From Ceratorhiza oryzae-sativae (Eukaryota; Basidiomycota; Agaricomycetes; Cantharellales; Ceratobasidiaceae), in the NCBI GenBank assembly GCA_030998015.1, contig JARWMV010000158.1, forward strand, positions 1 through 33,062: a stretch of 33,062 bases of DNA. The letters run 5' to 3'. The notes under the pieces are model-generated. The model was given only the letters and a program-made list of their open reading frames with translations. It searched no databases and was not told where the DNA came from. Both the position numbers and the translations under genes were made by a program. Shown one piece after another: positions 1-8,087 of the stretch; within the stretch, counting starts at the first letter, position 1; the number at the start of each line of letters is the position of its first letter.

Positions 1-98
1 TAAAATGAGGAATAATTAAATTATTAATATCTTTGATACTTACAACACTAAATCGGCAAACATTTTTTACAGGATCTTTTGTGACTGTCCCAATCCCC

Positions 99-270
99 CC
101 GCCGGCGTTAGAGGGAATCCTAAAGATTCCCTCGTAGAAAATGACGACCGTTCGTCATTTTCAGCCGGCGGCTAAATATCGATATTATGCCGCGCACTAG
201 CAATCGCAAACGGTTGCGATTGCTCACGTTGGTTGGTGGGACAAGTCCCACCAGCAACTAACGCGCGCGG
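99..270 (+). repeat. DHE copy 1 (172-bp double three-way-junction element)
   Basis: The element begins CCGCCGGCG and ends CGCGCGG. The first half has an outer GCCGGC stem enclosing two hairpins (AGGGAATC/GATTCCCT and AAAATGACGA/TCGTCATTTT). The linker contains the palindrome AATATCGATATT. The second half has an outer CCGCGC stem enclosing CAATCGCAA/TTGCGATTG and TGGTGGGAC/GTCCCACCA. It interrupts a LAGLIDADG gene. Confidence 0.95.
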
Positions 271-350
271 AGATTGTATTTTAAACAATAAATCTATATC
301 ACTTAACTGAAGTTCTATGACAAACCTCGCTTGTACAACATATCCAACAG

Positions 351-466
351 TTGACCCCCCAAACTAATGCAGCTACGCTGCATTGTTTGGGGGGGTGATA
401 GCCCCCCAATACGCTGGCCCGTAGGGCGTGCCTTACAGGCTTGGTAACGCATTGGGGGGCTATTGA
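351..466 (+). repeat. Family D palindrome (first of about seven copies)
   Basis: A run of TTGACCCCCCAAAC, then GATGCAGC/GCTGCAT-type arms and GTTTGGGGGG, is followed by a second hairpin of CAATACGCTGG and CGCATTGGG. Other copies lie near 6519-6632, 9745-9848, 12667-12730 (reverse, second hairpin only), 15579-15694, 18660-18763, 19936-20024, 22099-22186 and 28469-28557. A short form with only the TGCAGC hairpin occurs at 4687-4728, 4976-5012, 7640-7677, 14826-14868, 26548-26591 and 31490-31530. This copy sits inside a LAGLIDADG gene. Confidence 0.85.
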
Positions 467-703
467 TTTAATCCTTTTGGATACCGAGACATTAAAACAA
501 GACTCAGCGTCACAAAAACCAGTGACAAAGTAGGGTGAAAGGGCCATAAGAGTTGTTGAATCAATTTCAGGAAATTCAACTAATAAAGTTTTATCAAGAA
601 GGGTACTTAAAACAAAAAAGGGTTCTTCAAAAATAAACAAGAATAACGTAATAGTTGCAATGACTAAATTAAAAATAATTACCCACAATGCTCCTGCTAT
701 AGC

Positions 704-875
704 CCGCCGGCGTTAGAGGGAATCCTAAAGATTCCCTCGTAGAAAATGACGACCGTTCGTCATTTTCAGCCGGCGGCTAAATATCGATATTATGCCGCGC
801 ACTAGCAATCGCAAACGGTTGCGATTGCTCACGTTGGTTGGTGGGACAAGTCCCACCAGCAACTAACGCGCGCGG
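704..875 (+). repeat. DHE copy 2
   Basis: 172-bp short form lying exactly between the nad4L exon 1 reading frame and the downstream endonuclease frame on the minus strand. Confidence 0.95.
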
Positions 876-1017
876 GTACACCGAGACCAAAAGAACTAAT
901 TAAAACAAGAAATGATACAGCTAGTATCATTGTCTCGATGGAACTGACTGATAGGGCAATATTTTTTCTATTTAATATAAATCCCAAAATTCCAATTAAA
1001 AACATTAAAAAAATCAT
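876..1017 (-). CDS. nad4L: nad4L exon 1 (NADH dehydrogenase subunit 4L, N-terminal part), copy 1
   Basis: This encodes the N-terminus of NAD4L, a small membrane subunit of complex I in the inner mitochondrial membrane. The protein starts MIFLMFLIGILGFILNRKN and continues with SIETMILAVSFLVLISSFG, matching the first two membrane helices of NAD4L. The start is the ATG at 1015-1017, only about 15 bases inside a DHE. The conserved second half (the AGAESAIGL region) is not found in the window. The frame leads through a DHE into a LAGLIDADG ORF, so an intron probably begins near 876-885. In many fungi nad4L lies just upstream of nad5; here it lies downstream of a nad5 exon on the same strand. An identical copy is at 16104-16245. 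Confidence 0.85.
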
Positions 1018-1027
1018 AATTTAAATT

Positions 1028-1199
1028 CCGCCGGCGTTAGAGGGAATCCTAAAGATTCCCTCGTAGAAAATGACGACCGTTCGTCATTTTCAGCCGGCGG
1101 CTAAATATCGATATTATGCCGCGCACTAGCAATCGCAAACGGTTGCGATTGCTCACGTTGGTTGGTGGGACAAGTCCCACCAGCAACTAACGCGCGCGG
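1028..1199 (+). repeat. DHE copy 3
   Basis: 172-bp short form placed 10 bases upstream of the nad4L start codon (minus-strand sense). Confidence 0.95.
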
Positions 1200-1593
1200 A
1201 TCCTTATGGGCAGACTAAATTGTTGTTGACCAACCGAAATTGGTCACATTTAGTAATGCGTGCAATGAAAAATTGCTTCCAAAAACACCTTTACGGTGGT
1301 TTTGGGCCCTACGGGCTTACTTAACTTATTTACAGTTCAGCTAGATTCAACGTAATAAATTAAGTGTTGTTGACATTACCGTCTCTTTTATCAAAAATCA
1401 CGGAATTTAATAATTCAAGACCAACTAAGGGTTTGTTTGTCGACCTCCTTGGCGCTACTCAGTCCGGGCCTATGGTAGAAGGATTGCGAGTAGGAATCTG
1501 CCGTCTGAGGGTAAGTGAAATCCAATATAAAGTTTTAGCAGGTGGGCATCGGATTGGAATCAAAGGAGTAAATTTTCCCGTAAAATTATTATT
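1200..1593. other. Intronic spacer with family M hairpin; no gene recognised
   Basis: A family M hairpin (CCAAAAACACC/GGTGGTTTTGG followed by GCCCTACGGGC) lies at 1279-1316. Related copies are at 12076-12108, 15111-15150 and 16507-16544. A plus-strand frame from 1364 gives about 75 residues (e.g. GLRVGICRLRVSEIQYKV) before running into element B'. I do not recognise it. The same stretch is duplicated at 16428-16821. Confidence 0.5.
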
Positions 1594-1803
1594 ACCCGTG
1601 CACGCCTGCGAACGCCTTGGCTTGCCAAGGCGGCCCTGGCGTGCGCGCGGCTCGCCGCGAACGCGGCCTCGTTAACAATGCCCACGGGTCGTTGACCCTC
1701 CGCTTTATTACCCCTGCCAAGACGTGCGCTAAAGCGCAGTTCTCTAGGCAGGGCGGCTGAAATCTTGGGTTACACCTAAGATTTTAGCCGATAGAGCGGG
1801 GGC
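1594..1803 (+). repeat. Element B' (210 bp, multi-hairpin), copy 1
   Basis: It begins ACCCGTGCACGCC and ends AGCGGGGGC. Hairpins include CGCCTTGG/CCAAGGCG, CGCCGCG/CGCGGC, the C module (CTGCC...TGCGCTAAAGCGCA...GGCAG) and GGCTGAAATCTT/AAGATTTTAGCC. Copies of the same length are at 3662-3871, 13818-14027 (reverse), 16822-17031 and 32270-32479 (reverse). Confidence 0.9.
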
Positions 1804-1899
1804 ATTATTATATACTTTAGCAAAATTAGACTTGTATCCTCACAGCTTGATGTTATCTTACCGCATTGAAACCTTTAAATATATAGAACAGGACAGTAT

Positions 1900-2347
1900 C
1901 TAGAGAAACTGTTACTGGCCGTTCCTTAGGTTTTACAGGTTTTTCATACTTTCGTATGGGGTCTGACTATATCTTAATTCTACACTTATAAGCAAGTTAC
2001 TTAATTTAATGCGAGATTTTTGATCCCGTGTAGACACTACTACCTTTTAGTCGATGCGCTTTTATCCTTAATAAATTAAACAAAAAATTCAGCAGTCACT
2101 TCGGATGAAATCAAACTTGATTTGAAGTGGCACTGCCAACGGTTTAACCGTAAGGATTTTAGTTCCGCGAAGATCCATTTCACTTTCGATCATCTTGAGT
2201 CTCATTACATCGGAACATTGTCCATAGATAGATAATTACTCTATCGTACTTTCAAAGGTTACCCTTTTACTCGCTGTAACTTAAGCTTTAGGAATTGCCC
2301 GGAGTTTGGCAGTATTACAACATTTCGTGTGCGAACACACTGGCTTA
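1900..2347 (-). ncRNA. Group I intron core after nad5 exon, copy 1
   Basis: Directly downstream of the nad5 exon (minus strand) comes a typical group I core: CTGCCAAACTCCGGGCAATT, then CCTAAAGCTTAAG, then GGATCTTCGCGGAAC, and the 3' P7 strand AAGATATAGTCAGACCCC at about 1959-1976. The layout resembles subgroup IA or IB. It should splice the exon at 2348-2452 to a downstream exon starting QDVRKLGG, but in copy 1 no such exon lies downstream on this strand within the window. Confidence 0.75.
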
Positions 2348-2452
2348 TTGATCTGCCATAGCGTGAATAATTGCACCTGCAGATAAGAATAGTAAACTCT
2401 TGAAGAAAGCGTGGTTTACTAAGTGGAATAAAGCTACATTGTGTTGAGAAAG
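2348..2452 (-). CDS. nad5: nad5 internal exon (35 codons), copy 1
   Basis: It encodes [20 protein letters not shown] followed by [15 protein letters not shown], a conserved part of the ND5 proton-pumping core including the lysine in NHAFFK. The 5' edge follows a G at 2453, as expected at a group I 3' splice site. It joins without loss to the plus-strand exon that ends IFLAVG at 29727. The 3' edge is at or just after CAA (2348); the downstream partner begins QDVRKLGG. It is free of palindromic inserts and identical to 17576-17680. Within the window it has no same-strand upstream exon. Confidence 0.92.
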
Positions 2453-2586
2453 CAGTTATGTTAAATGTAACTATTACATACCGATTTTATATAACAGGCT
2501 AGGGAAAATGTGAGGAGCAACAATAGATTGAAGAGTGGAAAGTGATCGAGAGGGAATTCGTATAGAATAACCCCGTTTAGAATACC

Positions 2587-2629
2587 TCCGCGCTCTTTGA
2601 TCGCCCGCAGGGCGGCCTAAGCGCGGAGG
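2587..2629 (+). repeat. Family H hairpin (GCGCTCTTTGATCGCCC...GGGCGGCC), representative
   Basis: CCGCGCTCTTTGATCGCCC pairs with a GGGCGGCCTAAGCGCGG arm. Copies are at 6939-6977, 7109-7150, 9288-9330, 17815-17857, 19298-19341 and 29776-29820. A variant with GCGCCTTTAGGCGCGGCC is at 2840-2884, 9351-9391, 10058-10102, 18068-18112, 22597-22640 and 31911-31955. Several variants are joined to a second hairpin, AAATTGGGGGTG...CACCCCCAATTT (2885-2940, 10010-10057, 22641-22692). Confidence 0.8.
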
Positions 2630-2633
2630 GTTT

Positions 2634-2718
2634 GTCACGCGGCCTCGATAACCATACCCCTCGGGTCAACAGCATGTATTTATATATAAATACAATGCTG
2701 GTTGACCCTAAGCGGGGG
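2634..2718 (+). repeat. Partial element B
   Basis: This holds only the B segment from the CGCGGCCTCGATAACC end to CGGGGGT, including the palindromic TGTATTTATATATAAATACA hairpin. It lies inside the LAGLIDADG gene. Its duplicate is at 17862-17946. Confidence 0.8.
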
Positions 2719-3187
2719 TTATGAAGAGCAGACTCCAAACCAAATTTATCAAGTAATAATTTTCGAAGAAGTTCAACTTCTTCTAGTGTAAAATTATCTA
2801 AAACCCCGTGATGGTTAACCAGCACGGACTATAACCCTATCCAACGCTCTCTGATCGCGCCTTTAGGCGCGGCCTAAGCGCTGAGGACTCCTAAATTGGG
2901 GGTGATTTGCGCAGGCAAATCTACACCCCCAATTTGGGGTTTTATACCAGGAGTTCGCTTTTTTTTTATTGAATCCACCATCATCGCAAATCCAATAACC
3001 GAGGCCCGAGGGTGTCAACAGATTTGCGATATTAGCTGGTACAACTTTAACACCGTCCTGGTAAAAAATATTTAAAAACTCACCAAAACAAGGTAAAGCG
3101 TAAGTTCCAAAATATATTGCTTTATAAACTTTCCCCGAGACTTTAAGCTTAAAAGTTTGTGTTTTTGGACCTGAAGGACAAAATTCT

Positions 3188-3359
3188 CCGCGCGCGTTAG
3201 TTGCTGGTGGGACTTGTCCCACCAACCAACGTGAGCAATCGCAACCGTTTGCGATTGCTAGTGCGCGGCATAATATCGATATTTAGCCGCCGGCTGAAAA
3301 TGACGAACGGTCGTCATTTTCTACGAGGGAATCTTTAGGATTCCCTCTAACGCCGGCGG
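3188..3359 (-). repeat. DHE copy 4
   Basis: 172-bp short form, reverse orientation, inside the LAGLIDADG gene between HLYE and FCPSGPKT. The homologous DHE in the second copy of the large repeat (18416-18630) carries a passenger hairpin. Confidence 0.95.
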
Positions 3360-3661
3360 GCTCATACAAGTGAAACAGGTAATCTTCATGTACAGCTCCT
3401 TGTCTAAACCTTAAACATGGATTTATACCTAACCTTCGGTTGTTAACATTAAGGTCACCAAGTATGAGACCAACCAAGATGTCTTTCAATTGGGGTGAAA
3501 GAGTAAATTGCAATTTTTCAGATTCAGTTAACCGGCGTGACACTAAACCCTCTCGAGGTTTTAATAATGGTAAAGAAGAGAGTACTACACAATATCCAAT
3601 TGGCTGAATGTTTTCGACATTAAATGATATTGCAACGGCACATAGTAACGGAATAATTATT

Positions 3662-3871
3662 ACCCGTGCACGCCTGCGAACGCCTTGGCTTGCCAAGGCG
3701 GCCCTGGCGTGCGCGCGGCTCGCCGCGAACGCGGCCTCGTTAACAATGCCCACGGGTCGTTGACCCTCCGCTTTATTACCCCTGCCAAGACGTGCGCTAA
3801 AGCGCAGTTCTCTAGGCAGGGCGGCTGAAATCTTGGGTTACACCTAAGATTTTAGCCGATAGAGCGGGGGC
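3662..3871 (+). repeat. Element B', copy 2
   Basis: 210 bp. It separates the GIY-YIG gene from the LAGLIDADG gene on the minus strand. Its outer end at 3871 is exactly one border of the 792-bp inverted repeat shared with 32270-33061. Confidence 0.9.
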
Positions 3872-4686
3872 ATTATACGTTGGATTGTATAACTGAATAA
3901 AGTGATCTTCTCGGGATATTAGTTCATTTTTATCACAAAACTCTAAAAACAACAATTCAAAATTTTCAAAACCGTATTTCTCAATTGCTTTAACAATAAC
4001 CATTTTTGAACCTGAATTTTTGTTTGCGTAATACTCCCACACTATTCGTCTTCGCAAATTAACACTACTCCCGATGTAAAAATTACCATTCGTTTTATTT
4101 AAAAAACAGTAAATACCACTTTGACCTTTTAAGAATTCCGATATTTCTTTTTGCTGATTGACTAAATCTGAAAATACCTTTACAGCCCCGCTTTTGACCC
4201 GTGCACGCCTGCGAACGCCCTGGCTTAAGCCAAGCAAGCTTGGCTCATATTGACCTTAAGGTCAATAATCAAGCCAAGGCGGCCCTGGCGTGCGCGCGGC
4301 GTCTGATTCCGAGGTACCCTGGAACTGAAAGTTCCAGGGTACCTCGCAATACCTCGCCGCGAACGCGGCCTCGATAACCAAACCCCTCGGGTCAACAGCA
4401 TGTATTTATATATAAATACAATGCTGGATGACCCTAAGCGGGGGTTTGATTTCTGCAGCAAGAGTAAGTTGAGCTTCTCCTGCTGCAGAGTCCACTTGAT
4501 CTATTGCTGTGGCAAGGGCCTCCTGATTAAGGTCATTTTGAGGTAACTCAGAAGAAAAAGATCTACCCCAAAAATTGGGGCTTATAGATGTGTTGAACAG
4601 CCCTCGGGCAGTTTTTATAGACAATAAGATATTTGTTTTCATGGATTCGACATAATATAATTTATAAAGTTGCCATCTTTTAACCT
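3872..4686 (-). pseudogene. GIY-YIG homing endonuclease, interrupted and truncated
   Basis: The upstream part (4686-4446) reads KRWQLYKLYYVESMKTNILL and onward. Element B (4196-4445) interrupts; the catalytic domain follows with GQSGIYCFLNKTNGNFYIGS (GIY and YIG motifs), then LRRRI, a region with VKAIEKYGFENFELLFLEFC, and REDHFIQLYNPTYN including the conserved glutamate position. The C-terminal DNA-binding part is absent: at 3871 the sequence changes to element B' and an unrelated LAGLIDADG gene. This suggests that recombination at B' fused two loci. Confidence 0.85.
4196..4445 (+). repeat. Element B (250 bp, multi-hairpin), copy 1
   Basis: It begins GACCCGTGCACGCC and ends TAAGCGGGGGT. Component hairpins are CTTGGC arms around TTGACCTTAAGGTCAA, GAGGTACCCTGGAAC with its complement, CGCCGCGAACGCGGC, and the A+T hairpin TGTATTTATATATAAATACA. 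It interrupts the GIY-YIG gene. Full copies are also at 13074-13323, 21130-21378, 22976-23224, 24959-25207 and 27076-27324. Shorter forms are at 29305-29509, 30918-31123 and 30144-30219. Confidence 0.9.
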
Positions 4687-4776
4687 GCCCCTCAAACAAT
4701 GCAGCGTAGCTGCACATGTTTGGGGGTAAGTAGACCCCCAATGATTGCAATCATTGGGGGGTGACCCCCGACATTG

Positions 4777-4948
4777 CCGCGCGCGTTAGTTGCTGGTGGG
4801 ACTTGTCCCACCAACCAACGTGAGCAATCGCAACCGTTTGCGATTGCTAGTGCGCGGCATAATATCGATATTTAGCCGCCGGCTGAAAATGACGAACGGT
4901 CGTCATTTTCTACGAGGGAATCTTTAGGATTCCCTCTAACGCCGGCGG
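4777..4948 (-). repeat. DHE copy 5
   Basis: 172-bp short form in reverse orientation, between two family D-type hairpins rich in CCCCCAA/TTGGGGG. Confidence 0.95.
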
Positions 4949-5385
4949 GCATTACAATATCGGGGGGTTGCTGCCCACCAAACAATGCAGCGTAGCTGCA
5001 CATGTTTGGGGGTCAGTAGGAAGGCATCTAGAACATTAACAGGTTACTTCCTTTTCCCTGTATGTCTCCACGGTTTCCCTTAGGTTCAACACCCACCACC
5101 GCACAGTCCTAACAACTTTGTCTTTAACAAAAAAAAGAAGTTGTTAGCTGGTTGCTGGTATAGAAGAGCGAGTGTTAAAGATAAACAACTAACTTTATCA
5201 AGCCCGCGAATTTTTTTCGCAGTCAGGGTCCAGGGGCGTATTCCACGATGACACAGGCGTTTTCTAATATTACCGAGCGGCTCGATTCAAGCTCGTAGTT
5301 CCGTGCACTAAAGACATATAAAACTTACTAGGTTAAGTTCTTCTGGATCTCACCCCCTTTCCCCCGTTACTCTATAGCGGCATCT
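4949..5385. other. Structured non-coding stretch, no gene recognised
   Basis: It holds a short D hairpin near 4976-5012. The rest lacks a convincing ORF. On the minus strand, motifs such as CTAAGGGAAACCGTGGAG and CCTGTTAATGTTC recall large-subunit rRNA, but I could not align flanking helices. I therefore do not call an rRNA gene. Confidence 0.35.
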
Positions 5386-5556
5386 CCGCGCGCGTTAGTT
5401 GCTGGTGGGACTGTCCCACCAACCAACGTGAGCAATCGCAACCGTTTGCGATTGCTAGTGCGCGGCATAATATCGATATTTAGCCGCCGGCTGAAAATGA
5501 CGAACGGTCGTCATTTTCTACGAGGGAATCTTTAGGATTCCCTCTAACGCCGGCGG
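5386..5556 (-). repeat. DHE copy 6 (171 bp)
   Basis: Short form in reverse orientation. One base is missing in the loop of the GGTGGGAC/GTCCCACC hairpin, so the stem is kept and only the loop is shortened. Confidence 0.95.
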
Positions 5557-5605
5557 GCACCCTTTCGAGTCAGGATGTTATCCTTTATTTCCGTTGTGAA
5601 TCGAC

Positions 5606-5639
5606 CGCTCCCTGGATCTCTGGAGATCCAGGAGGCGGG
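5606..5639 (-). repeat. Family G hairpin (CTGGATCTCTAGAGATCCAG), first copy
   Basis: The consensus is CCGCCTCCTGGATCTCTAGA and its complement, ending AGGGAGCGG. Further copies are at 5841-5874, 7928-7961, 19699-19733, 20348-20381 and 22798-22831. The last three lie inside endonuclease genes. Confidence 0.85.
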
Positions 5640-5742
5640 ATTTGCCTGATGGCCGGCCCGTCTGCACTGGGCCGGAAGCCCTCCGGGCGATCTGGCGCAA
5701 ACTGAAAATCTTTTAGAGAGCTGGTGAGCACCAACCCCCGTA

Positions 5743-5825
5743 CGGAATATAAACGATTCGAACGTTTAAGGGTATTTAGCCCTAGCGATTAGCAATCGCT
5801 TTATCTTGCCAATGATGAATATTCC
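5743..5825 (-). tRNA. trnS: tRNA-Ser (anticodon GCU)
   Basis: It folds as a class II serine tRNA: acceptor GGAATAT/ATATTCC (7 pairs), short D arm around ATCATTGGCAAGAT, perfect anticodon stem AGCGA/TCGCT around TTGCTAA (anticodon GCT), long variable arm GGGCTAAATACCC, and T arm AAACG TTCGAAT CGTTT. The discriminator base is G. It would read AGY serine codons. It lies among GC-rich hairpins, with a paralogue 72 bases upstream on the same strand. Confidence 0.88.
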
Positions 5826-5896
5826 TTATTTCCCAAAGTCCGCCTCCTGGATCTCTAGAGATCCAGGGAGCGGGCTTAGCAGGAGCAAAGATTGAC

Positions 5897-5979
5897 CTTG
5901 CCCGAGGTGAATCGAACACCTAAGGGTATTTAGCCCGAACAATTAGCAATCGTCTGACCTTACCGATGGAAACTATTCC
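5897..5979 (-). pseudogene. Serine-like tRNA with unpaired acceptor stem
   Basis: The length is identical to the neighbouring tRNA-Ser (83 nt). The variable-arm core GGGCTAAATACCC and the anticodon loop TTGCTAA match exactly, with anticodon stem GACGA/TTGTT and a good T arm AGGTG TTCGATT CACCT. The 5' acceptor strand GGAATAG cannot pair with the 3' strand CGGGCAA. The 5' strand resembles the neighbour, and the 3' strand looks taken from another tRNA. It is probably a recombinant pseudogene; heavy acceptor editing is the alternative. Confidence 0.6.
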
Positions 5980-6075
5980 TTAATTTTTAATGACCCCCAA
6001 ATGTTTTAGCCCTAACCCCATTTTGTCTAAGGACCGAAGGCCCATGACCCGCCGCCGTATGGACTCTAGGGCAGC

Positions 6076-6297
6076 CCGCCGGCGTTAGAGGGAATCCTCA
6101 GATGAGGTAGCCTTGACCATGAGTCTCATGGTCCAGGCTACCTCCCATAAAGATTCCCTCGTAGAAAATGACGACCGTTCGTCATTTTCAGCCGGCGGCT
6201 AAATATCGATATTATGCCGCGCACTAGCAATCGCAAACGGTTGCGATTGCTCACGTTGGTTGGTGGGACAAGTCCCACCAGCAACTAACGCGCGCGG
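6076..6297 (+). repeat. DHE copy 7, long form
   Basis: 222 bp: the 172-bp element with a 50-bp passenger hairpin (GAGGTAGCC...GGCTACCTC) in the loop of the first inner hairpin. It is flanked by CTAGGGCAGCC and GGCTGGCT, as is copy 9. Confidence 0.95.
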
Positions 6298-7275
6298 GCT
6301 GGCTGAAATTGTGATGTGCAACTATTTCAGAGGGACAGGAGGCGGCGGAAGGGCCGGCGGACGATCGTGCAAGCACGATCCTCCGCCGGCCCGGTTCCGA
6401 TTCGAAGAATCCGGAAGTGAACCCTCTATCCTGAAGGGATACTAATTCTTAACTTCGTGCAGAATTAGTTTTTTAAGGAAGGTTTGCTTAGGGAGATGGA
6501 CTTAAAGCCCATAAACAGTTGACCCCCCAAACTGATGCAGCTATGCTGCATTGTTTGGGGGGGTAATGGCACTCCCAATACGCTGGCCCGTAGGGCGTGC
6601 CTTACAGGCTTGGTAACGCATTGGGAGGCCGTTGGGAGTACGGCAGCACTCCTGTAGGCCCTCTTCGGACTCCCTCCCAACCACGATAAGTCCCCTAGCT
6701 GAAATTGTTGCACGTACGTGCAACAACTTCACGCTTGAGGGTGAATACTTATCGTGAATTGGGACTGATGCTGGTCTAAGGTCCAGCAAGATTTTATAAA
6801 TCTTGCATGGAGACAGACCAGCACAAGGTATTGCGAGGTAGCCTGGACCCCAGAGGTTCCAGGCTACCTCGGAATCAGAGTCCAAAATCCTACGAGGCAG
6901 CTGCAGTAATTTATTTTTGCCAAATAAACACTTCTAACGCGCTCTTTGATCGCCCGAAGGGCGGCCTAAGCGGGGGGTCAATGGCGCCACAAGTCTTGTG
7001 GCGCGCATTGCAATCATTGGGGAGCAGCTGAAAGGGAAGAGAGAGAACTCCTACCCTAACCCTGTCGTCAGCGTGTACAAGTACACGCTGCTAGGGAACC
7101 TCTTCCCCTCCGCGCTCTTTGATCGCCCGCAGGGCGGCCTAAGCGCGGAGTGCTTCGGAGCCGTCTGTGTACGGCTTAAGCCGCACACAGACGTCTCCTC
7201 TACAAGCGTGAAATTGTTGCACGTACGTGCAACAACTTCTAGGGGACGGGTCAAGAATCGATGCTTTGCGAAGGC
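6298..7275. other. Hairpin mosaic, no gene recognised
   Basis: Contents in order: GGCGGCGG and GGCCGG arms around GATCGTGCAAGCACGATC (about 6333-6395), family D (6519-6632), family I TTGTTGCACGTACGTGCAAC (6704-6725), family F (6781-6811) inside a GCTGGTCT/AGACCAGC stem, family E GAGGTAGCC...GGCTACCTC (6836-6871), family H (6939-6977, 7109-7150), family J CAGCGTGTACTTGTACACGC (7069-7090), a CTGTGTACGGC/GCCGCACACAG hairpin, and another family I (7214-7235). Open frames here are side effects of the hairpins. Confidence 0.7.
6781..6811 (+). repeat. Family F hairpin (CAGCAAGATTTTATAAATCT), representative
   Basis: A perfect CAAGATTT/AAATCTTG stem, mostly flanked by GGTC and GGA. Copies are at 7985-8014, 11903-11934 (reverse), 13481-13513 (reverse), 13558-13590 (reverse), 23699-23730 and 25499-25529. 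The 11903 copy abuts a DHE inside an endonuclease gene. Confidence 0.85.
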
Positions 7276-7447
7276 CCGCGCGCGTTAGTTGCTGGTGGGA
7301 CTTGTCCCACCAACCAACGTGAGCAATCACAACCGTTTGCGATTGCTAGTGCGCGGCATAATATCGATATTTAGCCGCCGGCTGAAAATGACGAACGGTC
7401 GTCATTTTCTACGAGGGAATCTTTAGGATTCCCTCTAACGCCGGCGG
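7276..7447 (-). repeat. DHE copy 8
   Basis: 172-bp short form in reverse orientation with one substitution in the CAATCGCAA/TTGCGATTG stem (AATCAC in place of AATCGC). Confidence 0.95.
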
Positions 7448-8087
7448 GCTCCGATTCTGTGGGGAAATTTACCGTGGAAAATTACAGGTTCAGCATCGCT
7501 CCTTCGGGGTAGATGCCTTAATTTATGCTATGTTCTTCTTTTAAGACGAACGGTAAATAAACCCATTTTTGTCTGAGGACCGATGGCCCATGACCCGCCG
7601 CCGTATGGACAGGAGGCGGCGGTAGGGCCGGCTCCTGCCCCCCAAACATGTGCAGCTACGCTGCATTGTTTGAGGGGCATACGATCGTGCAAGCACGATC
7701 CTCCGCCGGCCCGGTTCCGATTCGAAGAATCCGGAATTATGGCAGCCGACGACTACACCCTAATAATCCCCGAAATTTATTGGGAGTGATATGGTCTTCG
7801 GGCTTAGTTATGGGGGCCAATAGAAATTAGCCGTTTTGCATCGCTTCTTGTCGTCAGCCCGCGGCAGTAAGGACTTTGATTCCGAGGTAGCCTGGAACCT
7901 CGGGGGTCCAGGCTACCTCGCAATACCCCCCTCCTGGATCTCTAGAGATCCAGGGAGCGGAGCTGCCCTAGAGGGACTGGGGCTGGTCCAGCAAGATTTT
8001 ATAAATCTTGCATGGAAGCGGATCCGCCGATTACGATCGTGCTAGCACGATCCTTCGGGTAGACGCAAAAAGCTACTCTAGGGCAGC
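7448..8087. other. Hairpin mosaic, no gene recognised
   Basis: It contains the GGACCGATGGCCCATGACCC to GGCGGCGG unit (7582-7640) also seen, but interrupted, at 6040-6350; a short D hairpin; GATCGTGCAAGCACGATC; family E (7884-7919); family G (7928-7961); family F (7985-8014); and GATCGTGCTAGCACGATC (8035-8052). No convincing ORF or tRNA was found. Confidence 0.6.

Larger units (their letters stand above)
1..703 (-). pseudogene. LAGLIDADG homing endonuclease, copy 1 (cut by window edge, interrupted)
   Basis: This is the intron-encoded endonuclease downstream of nad4L exon 1, read on the minus strand. After a hydrophobic lead-in (WVIIFNLVIATITLFLFIF) comes the first LAGLIDADG-type motif, YFVTGFCDAESCFNVSV. 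A family D palindrome (351-466) interrupts it; the protein resumes with VQARFVIELQLSDIDLLFKI, is interrupted by a DHE (99-270), and resumes with GTVTKDPVKNVCRFSVVSIK before running off the window. The full-length duplicate at 14905-15931 shows what is missing. Such enzymes cut intronless alleles to spread their intron. With two foreign hairpins inside it, the gene is probably dead unless the inserts are read through or removed. The family assignment is firm; activity is not. Confidence 0.85.
2474..3661 (-). pseudogene. LAGLIDADG (type 2) homing endonuclease, copy 1, interrupted four times
   Basis: The N-terminal part (3661-3360) carries LTESEKLQFTLSPQLKDILV followed by GLILGDL, the first LAGLIDADG motif, then LRFRQGAVHEDYLFHLYE. 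A DHE interrupts it; the middle part has FKLKVSGKVYKAIYFGTYAL, a region ending NIANLLTP, and the second motif YWICDDGGF. A family H composite (2840-2940) interrupts again, followed by NFTLEEVELLRKLLLDKFGL. A partial B plus H (2587-2718) comes next, and the tail is SIRIPSRSLSTLQSIV...LYKIGM with stop at 2474. The stop lies 21 bases before the nad5 exon, so the gene sits at the 3' end of the intron preceding that exon. The residues on each side of every insert still match the family. Confidence 0.85.

Noticed and set aside
1364..1600. Possible ribosomal protein fragment on the plus strand
   Set aside because: The translation looks plausible, but I cannot match it to a family. It is opposite to the local gene direction and ends in element B'.
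3283..3753. 156-aa ORF as one intact endonuclease
   Set aside because: Its ends are translations of B' and DHE. Only the middle is endonuclease, and the rest of the gene continues in separate pieces.
5690..5742. Possible tRNA-Phe (CTGAAAA loop)
   Set aside because: The anticodon stem pairs poorly and there is no normal T loop. The surrounding bases form other hairpins.
6260..6445. ORFs beginning MVGQVPPATNARG or containing ARVSCWWDLSHQPT
   Set aside because: They are translations of the DHE in different frames and recur wherever the element lands. They show no gene-like conservation beyond the repeat itself.
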